Positions 14,302-26,440 are shown, counted from the stretch's first letter. The stretch: DNA of 64,000 nt from Anarhynchus alexandrinus (GCA_008711295.1 VUYV01000181.1:721411-785410); one strand, 5' to 3'. Notes: generated from the letters alone by a model not told the origin. Translations and numbers: made by a program.

Positions 14302-14665
14302 TCATAGAATCGTCGAGGTTGGAAGGGACCTTTAAGATCATCAAGTCCAACCATTACCCTACCCTGACAAAACCACTTCTAAACCATGTCCCCAGGTACC
14401 ACGTCCACCCTTTTTTTAAACGCCTCCAGGGATGGCGAATCCACCCCCTCCCTGGGCAGCCTCTTCCAGTGTTGGATAACCCTTTCAGTGAAAAAATGTT
14501 TCCTAATATCCAATCTAATCCTCGCCTGGCATAGCTTGAACCCATTTCCTCTCTTCCTGTCACTTGTCACTGGGGAGAAGAGGTCACCCCCCACCTCTCT
14601 ACACCCTCCTTTCAGGTAGTTGGAGAGAGCGATAAGGTCTCTTCTTCTGGGGGGCTAAAACAACG
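14302..14665 (-). mobile_element. CR1 LINE 3' end, antisense (with C-terminal ORF2 remnant)
   Basis: The plus strand starts TCATAGAATCGTCGAGGTTGG, the reverse complement of a CR1 tail. It runs through AAGGGACCTTTAAGATCATC and the GGCAGCCTCTTCCAG and AAATGTTTCCTAAT blocks into a CTTCTGGGGGGCTAAAACAA region. On the minus strand 14594-14379 reads as the C-terminal part of the CR1 ORF2 reverse transcriptase, with residues such as RGNGFK, IRKHFF and [16 protein letters not shown] visible. The element is severely 5'-truncated (about 360 bp), as is usual for CR1. Its 3' end differs from the two copies at 26.7 and 35.8 kb, so it belongs to another, probably older, subfamily. No clear target duplication was found. 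Confidence 0.92.
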
Positions 14666-15196
14666 CGGAGCAGAGCGCTGTGGCCACGCCGGCTGTGCCC
14701 ACGGCTGGCTTTTGAGCACGCCTCTAAGGACTTGGGGGGCTCCACTGGTGTTTGCATTACAAGTCTGAATTTACCTGAAGAAAGGGGGCAAAAGGCAAAT
14801 CCCAGATAGGATAATACAGAGGAATCTTCTGGGAAATCTGTGCTACCCGCCAGGCAGCCAGCCCCGTGGCTTTCTCGCTCCGTGCTCATTCCAGGGGGAT
14901 GGTCGCGTTTGAGCTGAGCTTTTCCCCAGTCCCGCTGCAGATCCAGTCCCTACGGCACAGCGTTTCTGCTGCCGGAAGGATGGAGCTGCCTGGCACATCC
15001 ACTGGCGGTGGCTTTCATATCGCTCCTTCCACAATTCAGAACTCAAGTCAGGAAGGCATTTCCCAGACATAATCTCCCTTGGAATAGTCAGCAAGTCAGA
15101 CTTAATTAAGGTAAAGAACAGCAAAAAGCTACCATAATTAAAACTTAGAGTTGCCTGCACAAGTGAGACAGTAAAAGGAGCTAGGTGCTGGAAGGA

Positions 15197-15230
15197 GCAC
15201 ACAACAACACACACAACAAACAGCACACAG
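15197..15230. repeat. AC-rich low-complexity tract
   Basis: A run of CACA, ACAACA and CAACAA units. Low complexity only. Confidence 0.7.
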
Positions 15231-18200
15231 CCGGGTTGTTTATCCGGAAGGACGGAACATGGAAGATGGCAGTGGTGGTGCCTGACAACACTTTAGTTGA
15301 AATTGCACACAAATGACCTTATCCGGCGCTCACTCCAGCCTGAACTGGTTATGAAGCTGCTGAACTGGTTAGTGAAATGCAAAGTTGCTGCTTTGGTTAT
15401 TTCAGCTTTCACCACCTCCAGCCCTCAGCTGGAGGCAGACCTGCGAGAACGTTGCTTTTGGGAACATTCATCTCCATAGGGGTAGAAGTGTGCTTGAAGG
15501 CAGCACTGGCAGAAGGAGGGGTTGTAACAAGACCAGCCATGGAAATCCATCTAACCCCTGTCCTGACAGCAGCCGACAGCTAAGAGCACCACGGGAAGAA
15601 GGCAAGTGTATCGGGATTCTTCCTTCAAATGCTCTTCCAGCCGCTGGAAAACTGTGTGGCGAGCGGCTCCCCGAGTCACTTGCGCTTGTCAGTCCCTCAT
15701 GCATCCTTTTTCCATGACTCCCACCCAGGCTGTCTGCGCAGGAGTCGCTGCACGAATGGTTTTCAGACCTATGCTACCGGCATCCAGACGTCTTCCCCCT
15801 AAACCAGCCCCATTTTCAAAGAATTTTGCCCTCCCCACCCTTCAAACTCTTTACTTTGCTCCCCCTCCCCTTTGCTCCACGTGGGAGAAGGAACGTTTGC
15901 AGTCCCCGAGTGTGGGGCAGAGATCAAAAGGCACAGCCGTGGAGAGGAGCCAGAGGGGTCTGCTGAGCTGGGCTCCACCACGGCTTAGATCCATCCATTG
16001 CCGGAGCTCTGCTGCGCTCCCAGCGGTCCGCTCCGCGCTCCCGGCCGGGGTGGTTTATTCAGGCAGTCACGGAAGCTGCCAGACAAACCACTCCAGATTA
16101 ATTCCACTCTCTTCCTCTCTCTTTTTAGAAACTTTTAATTAGTCCCCAACTCAGTACCATTATTAGTATTTGTTATTAAGTATTAAAATCGCTCACCCCC
16201 AGCTCCCTCTCCCTTTGCTTCCCTCTTCCAGCCCTTTGTTTTAATTGTTATATTTTTTCATCAGTGATCAGCCAAGCTTCCCTAATGATCTAGACTCATT
16301 TAAAGGGTTTATAACTCCGGCACAAAACTCCAATAAAAAAGCGGCAGACTTGCTGAGAACCTCCTGGGGCTATTCAGCAACCAGGAACACAAACTCATTT
16401 ACGACTCGCCTGTTCCCCCCTTTCCCCAGCCACCATCACCCATTCTGTCAAAATATCCTCCTTTCCACACACAGGAAACCCTCGCTTTTCCTCTTCCTCA
16501 TCTTCTCCCCCCCTGCGATTCTTTTTCCCTGAGGATCAAGACAAGGGAACTGGAAAAAGCCTTGCCGAGGCACGTGGTGAAGTTAACAGCGAATGGACTA
16601 AACCCACTGGTTCTCCCTGTCTTCCCGCTGCCAACGCCGGCGTTCCCTTCTCCTCTCCAGAGGAAAAACACAAAGCGCCACAGGGAGACCGAGGAAAGAA
16701 ACGATCTGCCTGTATTTCTCCTTGAGTATATTCAGCGGTTGCAAGTTACCCCACCAGAGACCTTGAAAACCTTTTCTTCAAATCTGCAAGTCAGCACCGT
16801 CTTTTCCTCATCGCTCTTCTGGTTTTGCAACGGGTACAGACTTAACGCAGCAGAGAAAGGGCTGCGCGGCAAACTCCCGCCGTCTCGGCCCAGCTTCCCC
16901 CGCAGTACGGACCGCGCTTCCAAACCCGCCTTTCGCCTTGGGCACAGCCAGAGGGAAATTCACGGGGACCCACGCAGGAACAGGAGTGCTCCTGCTCTCC
17001 ACAGCCACGCTTCTGCTCGGGTCTACCCTGACCTGCTGCGCCTCTCGCCCGTGGCCTTGGGCACGGGGCAATTAGCCCGGTTTAGGGGCAAGCCAGGAGG
17101 ATACATCTTTCCTCCAGTGACCTCCTTGTACCAAGGTTTTTGAGGGAAATGTCACAAAAGCTAATTCCCTCTACACGGACACACAAAACCCATCTGAAAT
17201 GGAGAGGGCGGAAGGGAGCGTGAATGGTAAAAAGGCAACGGGTAAATCTAGGCAAACGGGGAGGAAGTTGGCTTGCACAGGGTGGATTTATGTCACCTGC
17301 CCTTAGACACCTGCCATGGGGATGCTGACATCTGAGCTCGTCACTCTGGGCTACCCGCTGTGTGAGCAACAGGGAAAATAGGCACTTTTAACATCCTGGG
17401 TATCCTGCCCTTGTAACCCAGCTGAGTTTTGACCCTTTTACACTGAAAACCCCAGTTCTTCCAGCTGCTGCATTCGCCAAAGCCTTCCATTTCAAACTGA
17501 TGGAGCAAACGATGCCATTAAATGGTCTTGCTTTGAAGTCACGGTTACTCCCCGAAATGTGCCTGACAACGTTACAACTGCAATGACCATCTGAGTCACA
17601 ATTTTATTGATACAATCTACAAGCAGTCTTTGTGCTCGCATGAAAGGGGCTCAGCTGAAAGGCCCCATCAATGTGTTCAGTCATCTTCAAAAAGGCGGAA
17701 TCATTTGGTGGGAATAAACAGTTGGAGCTCTTCATTTAGTCGTTTGAAAAGGACAGTTTCCCAAGGAACTGTAGGACTATCCTCCCTCGTGTGCCTCCCG
17801 GACTCCTCTGAGAGATGATTTGGGGACCGGTTGAGCTACTTTGACACAGATTTCTCATCAGCGGTTCGACTTTTGGGGAGAGAGATAAATAGAAAAACAA
17901 AACTAAACCAAACCACCCACCACAACATTTCATGACAGGTGGAAAAAATCATAATGTTTTGGGGTGTTTAAGCAATAGTAACAGGTTTTCAACTTGGGCA
18001 GAAAGTGCAGTACGCTAAGTAGGGTCTATGGAGGATGCCTGCAATTAGAGAACTGGTTGGTGATACAAAGCTGTCTTCTCCTTGTTTCCAGCTGCTACAT
18101 TTAATTAAAAGAAAGCTAAACAATCCATTACATTAAATTACTTTCTGAACATTACTTTTCCGCATAGGCAATTGCAGTGGTTGCCACAGGGATGTTATCT

Positions 18201-21200
18201 GACCACAGATTGGAAAGGAGATAACAATTCTCAAAATTATTCCATTCTTGCCTGAAATATCACCCAGACGACCTGGTCAGGAGTCACTCCCCGCTGTGGG
18301 AGGGACGACAGAAGCTGGTGGGGATTTACCAGGCACATGAGGGGCATTAATGAAGTGTAACCCCAACCTCATCTTAGTTGTTCCTGCATCACATCACATG
18401 GTGATGAAGATGCCAAATCACTACAAAGTCCTGGCAACCAAAAGGGGCTTCTTTCATGTTTCCCCCCTCTACCCTGTGTCACCTTCACCGTTGAATCTGC
18501 AGTTAATAAAATCATACCATGAGACAGTCCCTACCTCGGTTGCTTCCTGAGAGTTTCTAATCAGTACAAAGCAGTCCATGTATCTCGTTTCAGCTTCTAA
18601 CCAGAAGAAATACTTCATTGATATTAGAAGCCAAATATGCCAGGGACATCTTGAAATACCACTTGGAAACAGAATTTGTAGACCAGTTCCTTGTCCCTGG
18701 GGGCATTTTGTTTTCCTTCCACTTCTCATTCAGAGAAGGACAAAAAAGACTTTGAGTCTCCCTCACCTTCTCAGCAGAGGATGGACGTTGCAGTGGGCCT
18801 CAGAGCGGACTTTGCCTCCTGGAGAGGAGCTGCAGCCCTTCCCTGGGAACTAAACCAGTGCCCAGACTCCAGCAGGGATGGAGGAGGTGGTGGTTAAAAG
18901 TCCTCCTCTGACTGCTGTTGTGCACTGCGGGCACGTCACCACCTTGCAACTCTGCCATTTTTAGAACGTTCAGTTCTCAAAGCAACTACCAAAGCGTAAT
19001 TGGCTTGTGGCAACACCAACCTGGATTGACTTCAGGAGCTGAACTGAACAAAACCAACATACTGGCTCAATTCTGCTGCCGCTGTTACAGCTATGCCTTT
19101 ATTTTCTGGACTCTGCACCATTTTCCCTCTGAGAAAATTGTTGCCAAGTGGCTATTTTGAACACGGTTGAGTGCAGATTGTTACAGTGCGACAGGCTTCT
19201 GCTTCTGTCTTGCGGACTATTTTTGCTTTATTCCCCATCTCAGACAAAAACATTCAAAGGGTAAGCATCTGTTTACTGTTTGTGCATAATGTATTATGGT
19301 ATGAAATTGTCTTTTCTTCCCTCATTTACAGCATTTGCACCTCATCCCGTGATGACCTCACAGCAGCAACACAGACCTTTATGACCACGAAACTGCATCA
19401 CTGTCATTCCCTCTCTTCGCTGGCCTTCCAGAAGCGAAATGCCATTGGCTTTGGTTTGTTCGGGACACAGCGGGAAACGTGTGCACTGGTTGGATGGAAC
19501 CAGGGTGATAATTTCACTCTGCCTCACATTTCCCCTATTTGAAGCCTAAAAACTGCTGGACTGGATTTTCAGTTATCAAGATCCTCTTAACCCAAGCAGC
19601 ATTAGCCAAGTCATTCAGCGGTCACATCCAGACAAGTATCTTACTCAAACACCAGACATCTTGTGAATGATCCCCTCCACTCTGAATTTGAGGGCACAGG
19701 GAGTATGAGACAGCAATCACAGATTATGTTGCTGGTCCTGAGAGAGGGGACATTGTCACAGGAGGAAGAAGGAAGCTCAGGTTCCGTCTACACTTTATCA
19801 TGGTCATAATAAACAAAACCAGCAAGCTTTTGGTTTCACAAGAAAAAATGTTACCAAATAATCACCCCCACGAATAGCATCCAGTTTCCCCTAGCTCAAG
19901 TCTTCATACAAATAACTTAATCCTACAGATTTACGGAAACACGTAAAACCACGTGTTAGAAAACCACGTCTAACACTGGGTACTACTTCTTTACCGGAAG
20001 CCAACCCAAAAGGCAGCAGGTCAACTATGCTAACATCTAACTGGTTGGGGTTTTTTCCCTCTCTGCCTGTCTTTAACACACACACCCCCCCTCCCCTCCC
20101 CACCCCCCAACAATATAAGCTATTCCTCCTCAAAGTTTTCAGCCTCTTCTTAAATTTCAATGGTCGTCGTACTTGACTGGATTTGTATCTGTAGTGCCCC
20201 GACAGGACCGGGCAATGACGGAGTGAAAAGAATGACGGATTTTAAGCCCTGCAGTCAGGTCCTCAATGTTCTCAGCAGCTGACTCCAGCCTGCAGAGGTG
20301 TGAATCAAAGTCTGGTTTCCCATGTGGTCATGCCAGATGGTTGGCTCAAAACCCATCATTTCTTTACAGCAAAACTCACTAGACACAGACAGTAACCATA
20401 AGATATATTGGAAACTTGAATCTTGTATAATTTAGACTGCCAACACCCATGGAAAAGATACTTCACCCTACTACTTATGTCAGCTCTTCAAGGATGGTTT
20501 CTTTGCTGAATATGTCCTGAAACATTTCAAGGCGTTGATAAAAATAAATTCTTACAGTTAGCCTGCACCTTCTCATTCTAAAGGATCTTGTTGTTACTTC
20601 TGAACTTTGATTGTCAAATTACACTCAAGGACCATTTCACATGCCCTAAAAGGCAGTACCGCTTCCAAGGAACGCTTGAAAAACAACAGATCACATGCCA
20701 GTATTGTCTCATTGTCTGTGGCTGTATGCGCGGTGTTCTGGAATTTGTCGGGGGTGGAGGTCTCCACCTATATCACATTGTACCTTCTACAAAAGAATTA
20801 GGAACGCCGAGTACGTTTCTGCCCCGGTGAAATTGTGAAGGGAGTGCTGGAGATAGCATTATTCAGTAAAGCAAATAAAAATTTAGAAAGGAGACAGCGT
20901 GTTGAAAACAATCATATGCTTGGAAAATCTGGCACTGTATATTTAGTGACCACAAGAGGTCAGGACTTCGGTTTTCCATCGCATCTTAAAAGCAACAAAC
21001 ATCTCTAAGAGCCCGGAGCCAGAATACTATTTTAGGTATGATTGTTCAGTTCGGAAATGGCATCTTTAAACATTCCTCAACAGCACCTGTAGCTGTTTCT
21101 TCAGCAGCAGGGGTTACCGCAGGAGCGGCAGTCCCCCTTTCTCTGCAGTCGCTTCTGCCGGTATAATAGTCAGGTTTGTCATTCTTCATGTTCTAGGTCC

Positions 21201-21570
21201 TGCTCCTCAGTTTGAAGATATACAGAGGCATTATATTTTTGACTAAAAGCCACAATCAACGCTTCCGCTTCCCTGGGACAATGAGACCCCACTCATCAAG
21301 AATAAACCACGCCGGTGACAAAGCTGGCTCAGGTGCGACCCAACGTTGTAGAGTTTCCTCCCACAGGAACTCTTAAGCCCCACAAACCCCTCTTCTCTCT
21401 GCCAAACGCACCTCTCCAGCGTGAGTGAGGGTCAGGATATGAGACAGCAAATACATTACCTATTTCAACTGCAAATTAAGACATTTTGGTGTAAATGCAG
21501 CTCTCAGTCTATGAGTGGTCTACGTTAGAGAGACAGAGGAAAAAGGAGGTATATAAAATAATAATGTGTT

Positions 21571-21590
21571 TTATATATATATATTTATAT
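21571..21590. repeat. (TA)n simple repeat
   Basis: TTATATATATATATTTATAT, a short AT dinucleotide run in an AT-rich context. Confidence 0.8.
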
Positions 21591-21776
21591 TGCTATAGGA
21601 ACTATATAAAATCCCCCACACCCGCCCTCTGAGAACCACTTTCTGCAGCACCTCTTTTTATTACTGTCCTTGTTCTCGCGCGTGTCCTGCCCAGGCACTA
21701 ACTGGGCTCAACCCGGTTTGGTGTATAAAACCAGATGGGATTTCTGCCTGTGATCTTAGGTGATGAATTTTTCACA

Positions 21777-21794
21777 TGGGGGCTCGTTCCACTG
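21777..21794 (+). other. Possible tRNA-Pro-like primer-binding site after a CACA end
   Basis: TTTTTCACA is followed directly by TGGGGGCTCGTTCC. The first 11 bases equal the start of the retroviral tRNA-Pro primer-binding site, and the remaining bases do not fit. About 50 bases upstream lies GTGTATAAAACC, a TATA-like element. This could be the end of a very decayed LTR, but I found neither an LTR start nor a polyadenylation signal nor gag. The match may be chance. Confidence 0.2.
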
Positions 21795-23443
21795 GGAGGC
21801 CCAGCCCCGGTCCCCATCTCTGGCTGCAGCATGGCCCCTTCAGCAGGTCCTGCTTTGGGAAATTGCATTTCTTTGTTTACTCTGTACGGTGCCAAGAAAT
21901 GCCTTTTTTTTTCTTTCTTTTTTTTTTTTAAGTGAAAATTATTAAGCTACTTCTAGTGTAATACCTCTAAATGCCGAGTCCGTGAGAGGGAATTTTAACT
22001 TGGTTAATCTGACACAAATGAAAAACTATTCAAGGCTCGAGATGACTGTAAAGTTTAGTGTCATGGCTTTTTCAGTAGAAAAAAAAAAAGGTTTTCAGCA
22101 AAATTTCATTTCAACACTTGAAGTTATTTATTTCCTTTAAAGTAAAGCGTTGGGCATGTTTTAAAGACACAGTAGCAACCGAACTACCTGTCCTGCTCAG
22201 CGCTGGGGCCGAAAGAGGAGCAGGAGGGACGGAGAGTGTTCTCTTTACTGAAGTGGGGCAGGGGGGGTCTGTTCCCACTGTGTGAGACAGTTCCTGTACG
22301 CTTGCCCGTGGCTGAAATGGAAATGTTGTCATTCTCTTAAGACCTAAATTTCAACTGAAAAGACTGCCATCATTTCTGTGACTACTGCCTGCAGAGGGAA
22401 GCGGGAAGGAGAAGCTGACCGCGATAGAGACACCTCAGCTGTCTGAGATCATTCTTTTGCGTGTTCAAAACCATTACATCTGAATTAAAGATGTCTTGGG
22501 GATTCTCCTCATCCTAAAACTCTTTTTCATTTTCCATTTGCATGTCTGGAGGCAAGAGGAAACAGGATCTGCCGGAGTTAAGTTATGCCAGTGCTCAGAG
22601 GGGTGGTCCCAGGACAGCAGATAAGCTCCAGCATCCAGGGACACAACTCATCAGGAGGTCTGAGGACCATTTTCAGAAATATGCTGGGATCTGGTGGAGC
22701 CTCAGCACCTTTTTTGCCTTGAAGGGAGGGTGGGGGGGTGGGAGGGTGTTGTTTTCACTTCTCAGAGCAGCTGGGATAAATGGGCTGACGCTTCCCTCTG
22801 CTTTTTGCTCCAACAGTCATGTATCAGGTTCTCCACAACTGAACTGAAACCCATGATTCATAATCAGTTTCGTTTGCGAAATGTTCTTCTAATTGATCAG
22901 ACGGAGACCAATTTCAGTGTGGGAAACTGAACCCTGAGAAAATTAATTACCCGCCAGGCTAAACCCATTTCCTTTGGCCCAAGTACAGCTTATTGTATGT
23001 TACCGAGAGATGACCTAGCTGTCGAGAGAAAGGCAATGCTATAATTCTTTCTGGGACACGCTACGTTGGAAGCAGATAAAGCGCCGCGGGCTGAGGGCAC
23101 CGGCTATGCAGCGTGGGGAGCTGCCACAGGGAGAGGGGTAAAGGGACAGCAAATACGCTGCAAAAGGCTCAGAGAGGAGTAGAGATAACAGAAAGTAGAA
23201 AATACACCGATTTAAAAATCCCAGAGTCTCCCTGGGATTAGTCCCTCCAGAGTTTGCCTTTGGGGACAAGGGGTTTTAACGCTCACTGTGCATATTCGGT
23301 GTTGGCTTTACAGCTGTGAGACAGGAGGAATGTCACAGACCCTGGGCAAAAGGCGGAGATGGAGAGGGATTCTTTTGCCGTGGTGCCCTGGTAATGAGGC
23401 CGTGCACTTCGCCCGACTCCACAGCCCCGGGGCGGGAAGGCTC

Positions 23444-23478
23444 CGAATAAGGAATACAGAATATGGAATACGGAATAA
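23444..23478. repeat. Five-copy 7-bp tandem repeat (NGAATAN)
   Basis: Five consecutive heptamers are visible: CGAATAA, GGAATAC, AGAATAT, GGAATAC, GGAATAA. They sit at the border of a GC-rich segment. This is a small minisatellite-like array, not part of a recognisable mobile element. Confidence 0.85.
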
Positions 23479-24949
23479 ATGCTGTAGCTGAGCAGAAAGC
23501 ATCAGGGAGTAAACACGGAGCAGACAGCAGCAGGGAGCAAGCAGTAAGCGTGGGCTCTCAGTTCTCCTTTAGGCTGAAGACATGCGGAAGACCCAGGGAC
23601 GCGCCGGTGGCTCTGCATGGACGCGGAGGAGAGCGCTGCGCGTGGGTACCACACAGTCCATCACGCGTCGCTGCCCGTGCTCACGGCTCACTGCCATCCC
23701 CTGCGCTTCCAGGGACCCGGACATTTGCATACCAAACCCAAAGCCCTCCAAGACAGGAGGTGTTACAGGATCTTTTAATTGAAGTCAAGTGGGTAATGAA
23801 AGTAGCAGGAGTACGTTCCCGCTCTATGAATGGATAAATGAAAGCTCACAGCAAAGACGACAGACACGGAGGCTGAGAGGAGAGCAGGTTTTTGATGGAA
23901 ATTTCTAATGACTGCCATCTTTAAGCTAATGACACCCTGCCCACGCCACTCTGCCAGCTTCGAGGCGAGCAAAATACCCACAGCAGGAACATGGATCTCC
24001 TTCTTTTTAGTCTGGGGCTTCGAGAGAAAAAAACATTAGTGTTACAGGATACTCAGGCCCGCAATTCCCTGACAGCAAGAGCCAGCTACTCCCCAGCTGC
24101 TCCAGGTTAATAGAAATACTTCCTCGGCCAGACCCCAGCGCAAAACAAAATAGGATTTGTAGCCAGAGTAAAGCTAATCAAAGAAAAAGGACAAAGGTTT
24201 ATCAGCAGCCAGAACTTTTCAGAAGCAAAGAAGTTAGCGATGTCTGGGTCAACAATGTTGCCTTGCTCCAGAAAGCCCTCAAGGCGGATAGCTCGGGGAA
24301 TACCTCACCTCGCTGAAAAGTTTTAACCCTTTGACTTTTGAAAGGACAGGATTTAGATTCAGGTGTATTTATTGCAAAAAAAACCTCAAATTCAAACAAA
24401 ATAATCTCTCTGTCTCTGCCAGCCTTTTATCAGCGTCTGTGTGGATGTGCTCAGGAGCTCTGTGTAAATGCGATGTACTTAAGAAACAAAGGTTGAGAAG
24501 AACGACCTCTTCAAATGCAGATGTTAGGCTTCTTTAAAGCCCTGGGGTTCAAGGATCACAAAGCCGGGTTAAGGCTCCCAGCCTTATTTCCTCCTCTATC
24601 CACCTTTTTCTTGCCCCAAGAAAGAGGATGACATAGCTGAGAATTGGGCTCAGTGTATTTCTAGAGGAAAATATATTTCTACAGCAATTCCTAATGGTAC
24701 CCTCTGGAATTTTCTTCTAAAGACAGGATGTTCCTTTTCACATACACTGCATCAGAGACCTTCGGGGCTCCATCTGCCCAGCGGGTGCCCTGGGAGCAGG
24801 CAATAAGCTGCTATGGAAGAGGGAGGGAATCCTGTGTGTGAGTAGTGAAGAGGTATGGAAATAATCACGTGCCAAAGAAAATTGAAAAAAAAAGTTTCCA
24901 CCAAATTAATAATATCAAGATAATAGCTATTCTATTTAAGGCCTCTTAT

Positions 24950-24970
24950 TTTGGCTGTGACACAGCCAAA
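24950..24970. repeat. 21-nt perfect palindrome containing TTGGC...GCCAA
   Basis: The left arm TTTGGCTGTG, a central A and the right arm CACAGCCAAA are fully complementary. The ends form TTGGC and GCCAA half-sites separated by nine bases. A nuclear factor I dimer site has the same half-sites with five bases between, so the spacing does not fit. It lies in AT-rich single-copy DNA. Function is unknown. Confidence 0.7.
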
Positions 24971-25928
24971 GTGTAATATAACTGGAAATCAAAATGGATG
25001 GAAACAGATCCATTGATGTTTATGGCTATTGTTAGTTTCTGATAGATCCTGATAGTCTACTAAGTAAACACCACATTATCGACCTCTTAAACCAGATTTC
25101 GCAGCTCCTTGAACCTCCTGCAGCATGAATATTTGTTTTTTTAACCCTGTTAGTGCATTTGAGTTGACTCTTCTCCTTCGGTGGGTACAACAGGAATACT
25201 TCAAAAGTCAGAGCTCTCTGAACTGAAATACCAGTTTTGAAGAGGGCAAAAGCCATTTACACCATGGCTGTGAACCCATTCTTTTATTGGCAACTTTCTG
25301 TGTCTATGCAAGTACAAAAACACCCAAGAGAATATTGGTGATTTATGTCCATTTAGTGTGCTACCACCCATCAGCTGAGCTACTATAACAGAATTTGTGT
25401 CCACATTTGCCCCTTAGCCCTCGGACAAATTGCAAAACCATGTTGGTGGGCTTCAGCTCTCCTTTTCTATGTTTCTCTGCCCCTCACCTTTTCTATTTTT
25501 CAACAGGAAAAGAAAAATAAGAAAAAAACAAAACATGTCTGAAGCTTCCTTCAAAAAGATAAAAGATAAAAGATTTTCTAAGTTCTCAGTAATTTTAACA
25601 TCCAGAAAAGACTTATAAAAGATCAACGTGCACTTACTTAAAAGAAGTTCAGGAGAGCAGCCTGAGGTGAACGGTGACTCTTGTGGAGAATGTTGCTGGT
25701 CCAAGCGCAGCTCACCTGGCCATTCATCCGGTGCCCATCCAGGGGGAAAGGAGATGAGATATTACTCCATTATAGTCTGGAATTTATAATTCATACAATG
25801 CCAATGAAATAATGATAAACGACTGAATTGTTCACAAAGGCCATTCTTCATACTTTAGCCCATTTTAAAAAAAATCCTTTTTTTTTTTTTTCTTTCCTTC
25901 TTTTCTTAACTTTCTCTTAATGACTCCC

Positions 25929-26196
25929 TGTGACGGTGTGCTCCCCATCCCCGGGGGGCCACCCTGACCTTTATCTCCCCTAACCCTGCCCAGGCGATGA
26001 CCACGCATGGTGGTCACAATGGTGCATGTAGTCGTGATGGCGGCACCCAGAGCTCAATGTGGTTTTGGGGAGCCATCTCGAACCTTGTTAAAACACTGTC
26101 ACATTTACCATCAAACTTTGTTAAATCCCTGGTTTATATCAATAAATATATTGCTGCTTCTCTCTACGAGTGAAGCGCATCGCTCCAGCTGCCACA
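25929..26196 (+). mobile_element. ERV LTR (5' LTR position), internally deleted
   Basis: The segment starts TGTGACGGTG and ends GCTGCCACA. It aligns by eye with the longer LTR at 51,505-52,266, which shows the same start, the CCACCCTGA and CCCTGCCCAGGCG blocks, and the whole 3' part from CTTGTTAAAACAC through GCTGCTTCTCTCTACGAG. About 490 bases present in the longer copy, including its TATA box, are missing here at about 26,084. An AATAAA signal is present at 26,141-26,146. Three bases after the end lies a tRNA-Ser-type primer-binding site, so this is a 5' LTR and not a solo LTR. No matching 3' LTR was found within several kb, so the provirus is incomplete. Confidence 0.8.
26141..26146 (+). 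promoter_or_regulatory. LTR polyadenylation signal AATAAA
   Basis: It lies in the shared 3' block of the LTR, about 50 bases before the LTR end, as expected for the R/U5 region. The related LTR at 51.5-52.3 kb has GGGATACATTTATG at the equivalent place and lacks the hexamer. Confidence 0.6.
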
Positions 26197-26199
26197 AAT

Positions 26200-26217
26200 T
26201 GGCGCAGTCGGCAGGAT
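26200..26217 (+). other. Retroviral primer-binding site, tRNA-Ser type
   Basis: TGGCGCAGTCGGCAGGAT follows the LTR end after a three-base spacer. It pairs with the 3' end of vertebrate tRNA-Ser (AGA/TGA isoacceptors, ending CCTGCCGACTACGCCA) with one mismatch by my reading. This is where the primer tRNA would anneal to start minus-strand DNA synthesis. Serine primers are uncommon among vertebrate ERVs; HERV-S, a class III family, is the known example. The ATG at 26,216 directly after the site may be fortuitous. Confidence 0.75.
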
Positions 26218-26386
26218 GGCAAGTAGCATTGTCACCGAAATCAGAAATGAACCTCTTAATGCCAATGCAGTCTTAAGAAGCAGGCAGGTCTTTATTCGGT
26301 GCCGGGGACATGGGGGACCTCTCCACCCAACATGTGCATCGAATACAAGATTCACAGAGACTTGTATCTATACAGAATACGCATAG

Positions 26387-26440
26387 TCATTACATCTCCC
26401 AGAACTCATTTCCATATTCATTACATTTCCCAGAACTCAT
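26387..26440 (-). repeat. Two 23-bp direct repeats, LTR enhancer-like
   Basis: TCATTACATYTCCCAGAACT followed by CAT occurs at 26,387-26,409 and 26,418-26,440, with one mismatch and a period of 31. The second copy contains TTCCCAGAA (26,427-26,435), a perfect TTCN3GAA STAT-type site. The first copy has CTCCCAGAA. Tandem repeats of this kind are typical of retroviral U3 enhancers, which fits the antisense LTR call. Confidence 0.8.

Larger units (their letters stand above)
14666..25928. other. Single-copy DNA without a recognisable gene
   Basis: No exon or interspersed repeat that I can name with confidence. 15.6-17.1 kb is richer in C and CpG and contains frames of up to 193 codons (16562-17143). 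None has a family resemblance and I treat them as chance. Several AT-rich blocks, such as 18.09-18.17 kb and 25.75-25.83 kb, look like typical conserved-noncoding composition, but I cannot test conservation. Smaller elements inside are listed separately. Confidence 0.5.

Noticed and set aside
15606..16142. 178-codon plus-strand frame
   Set aside because: Composition-driven, low similarity to any protein family I know, no conserved motif visible.
16562..17143. 193-codon plus-strand frame in a GC-richer area
   Set aside because: No recognisable motif, biased composition and an overlapping open frame on the other strand.
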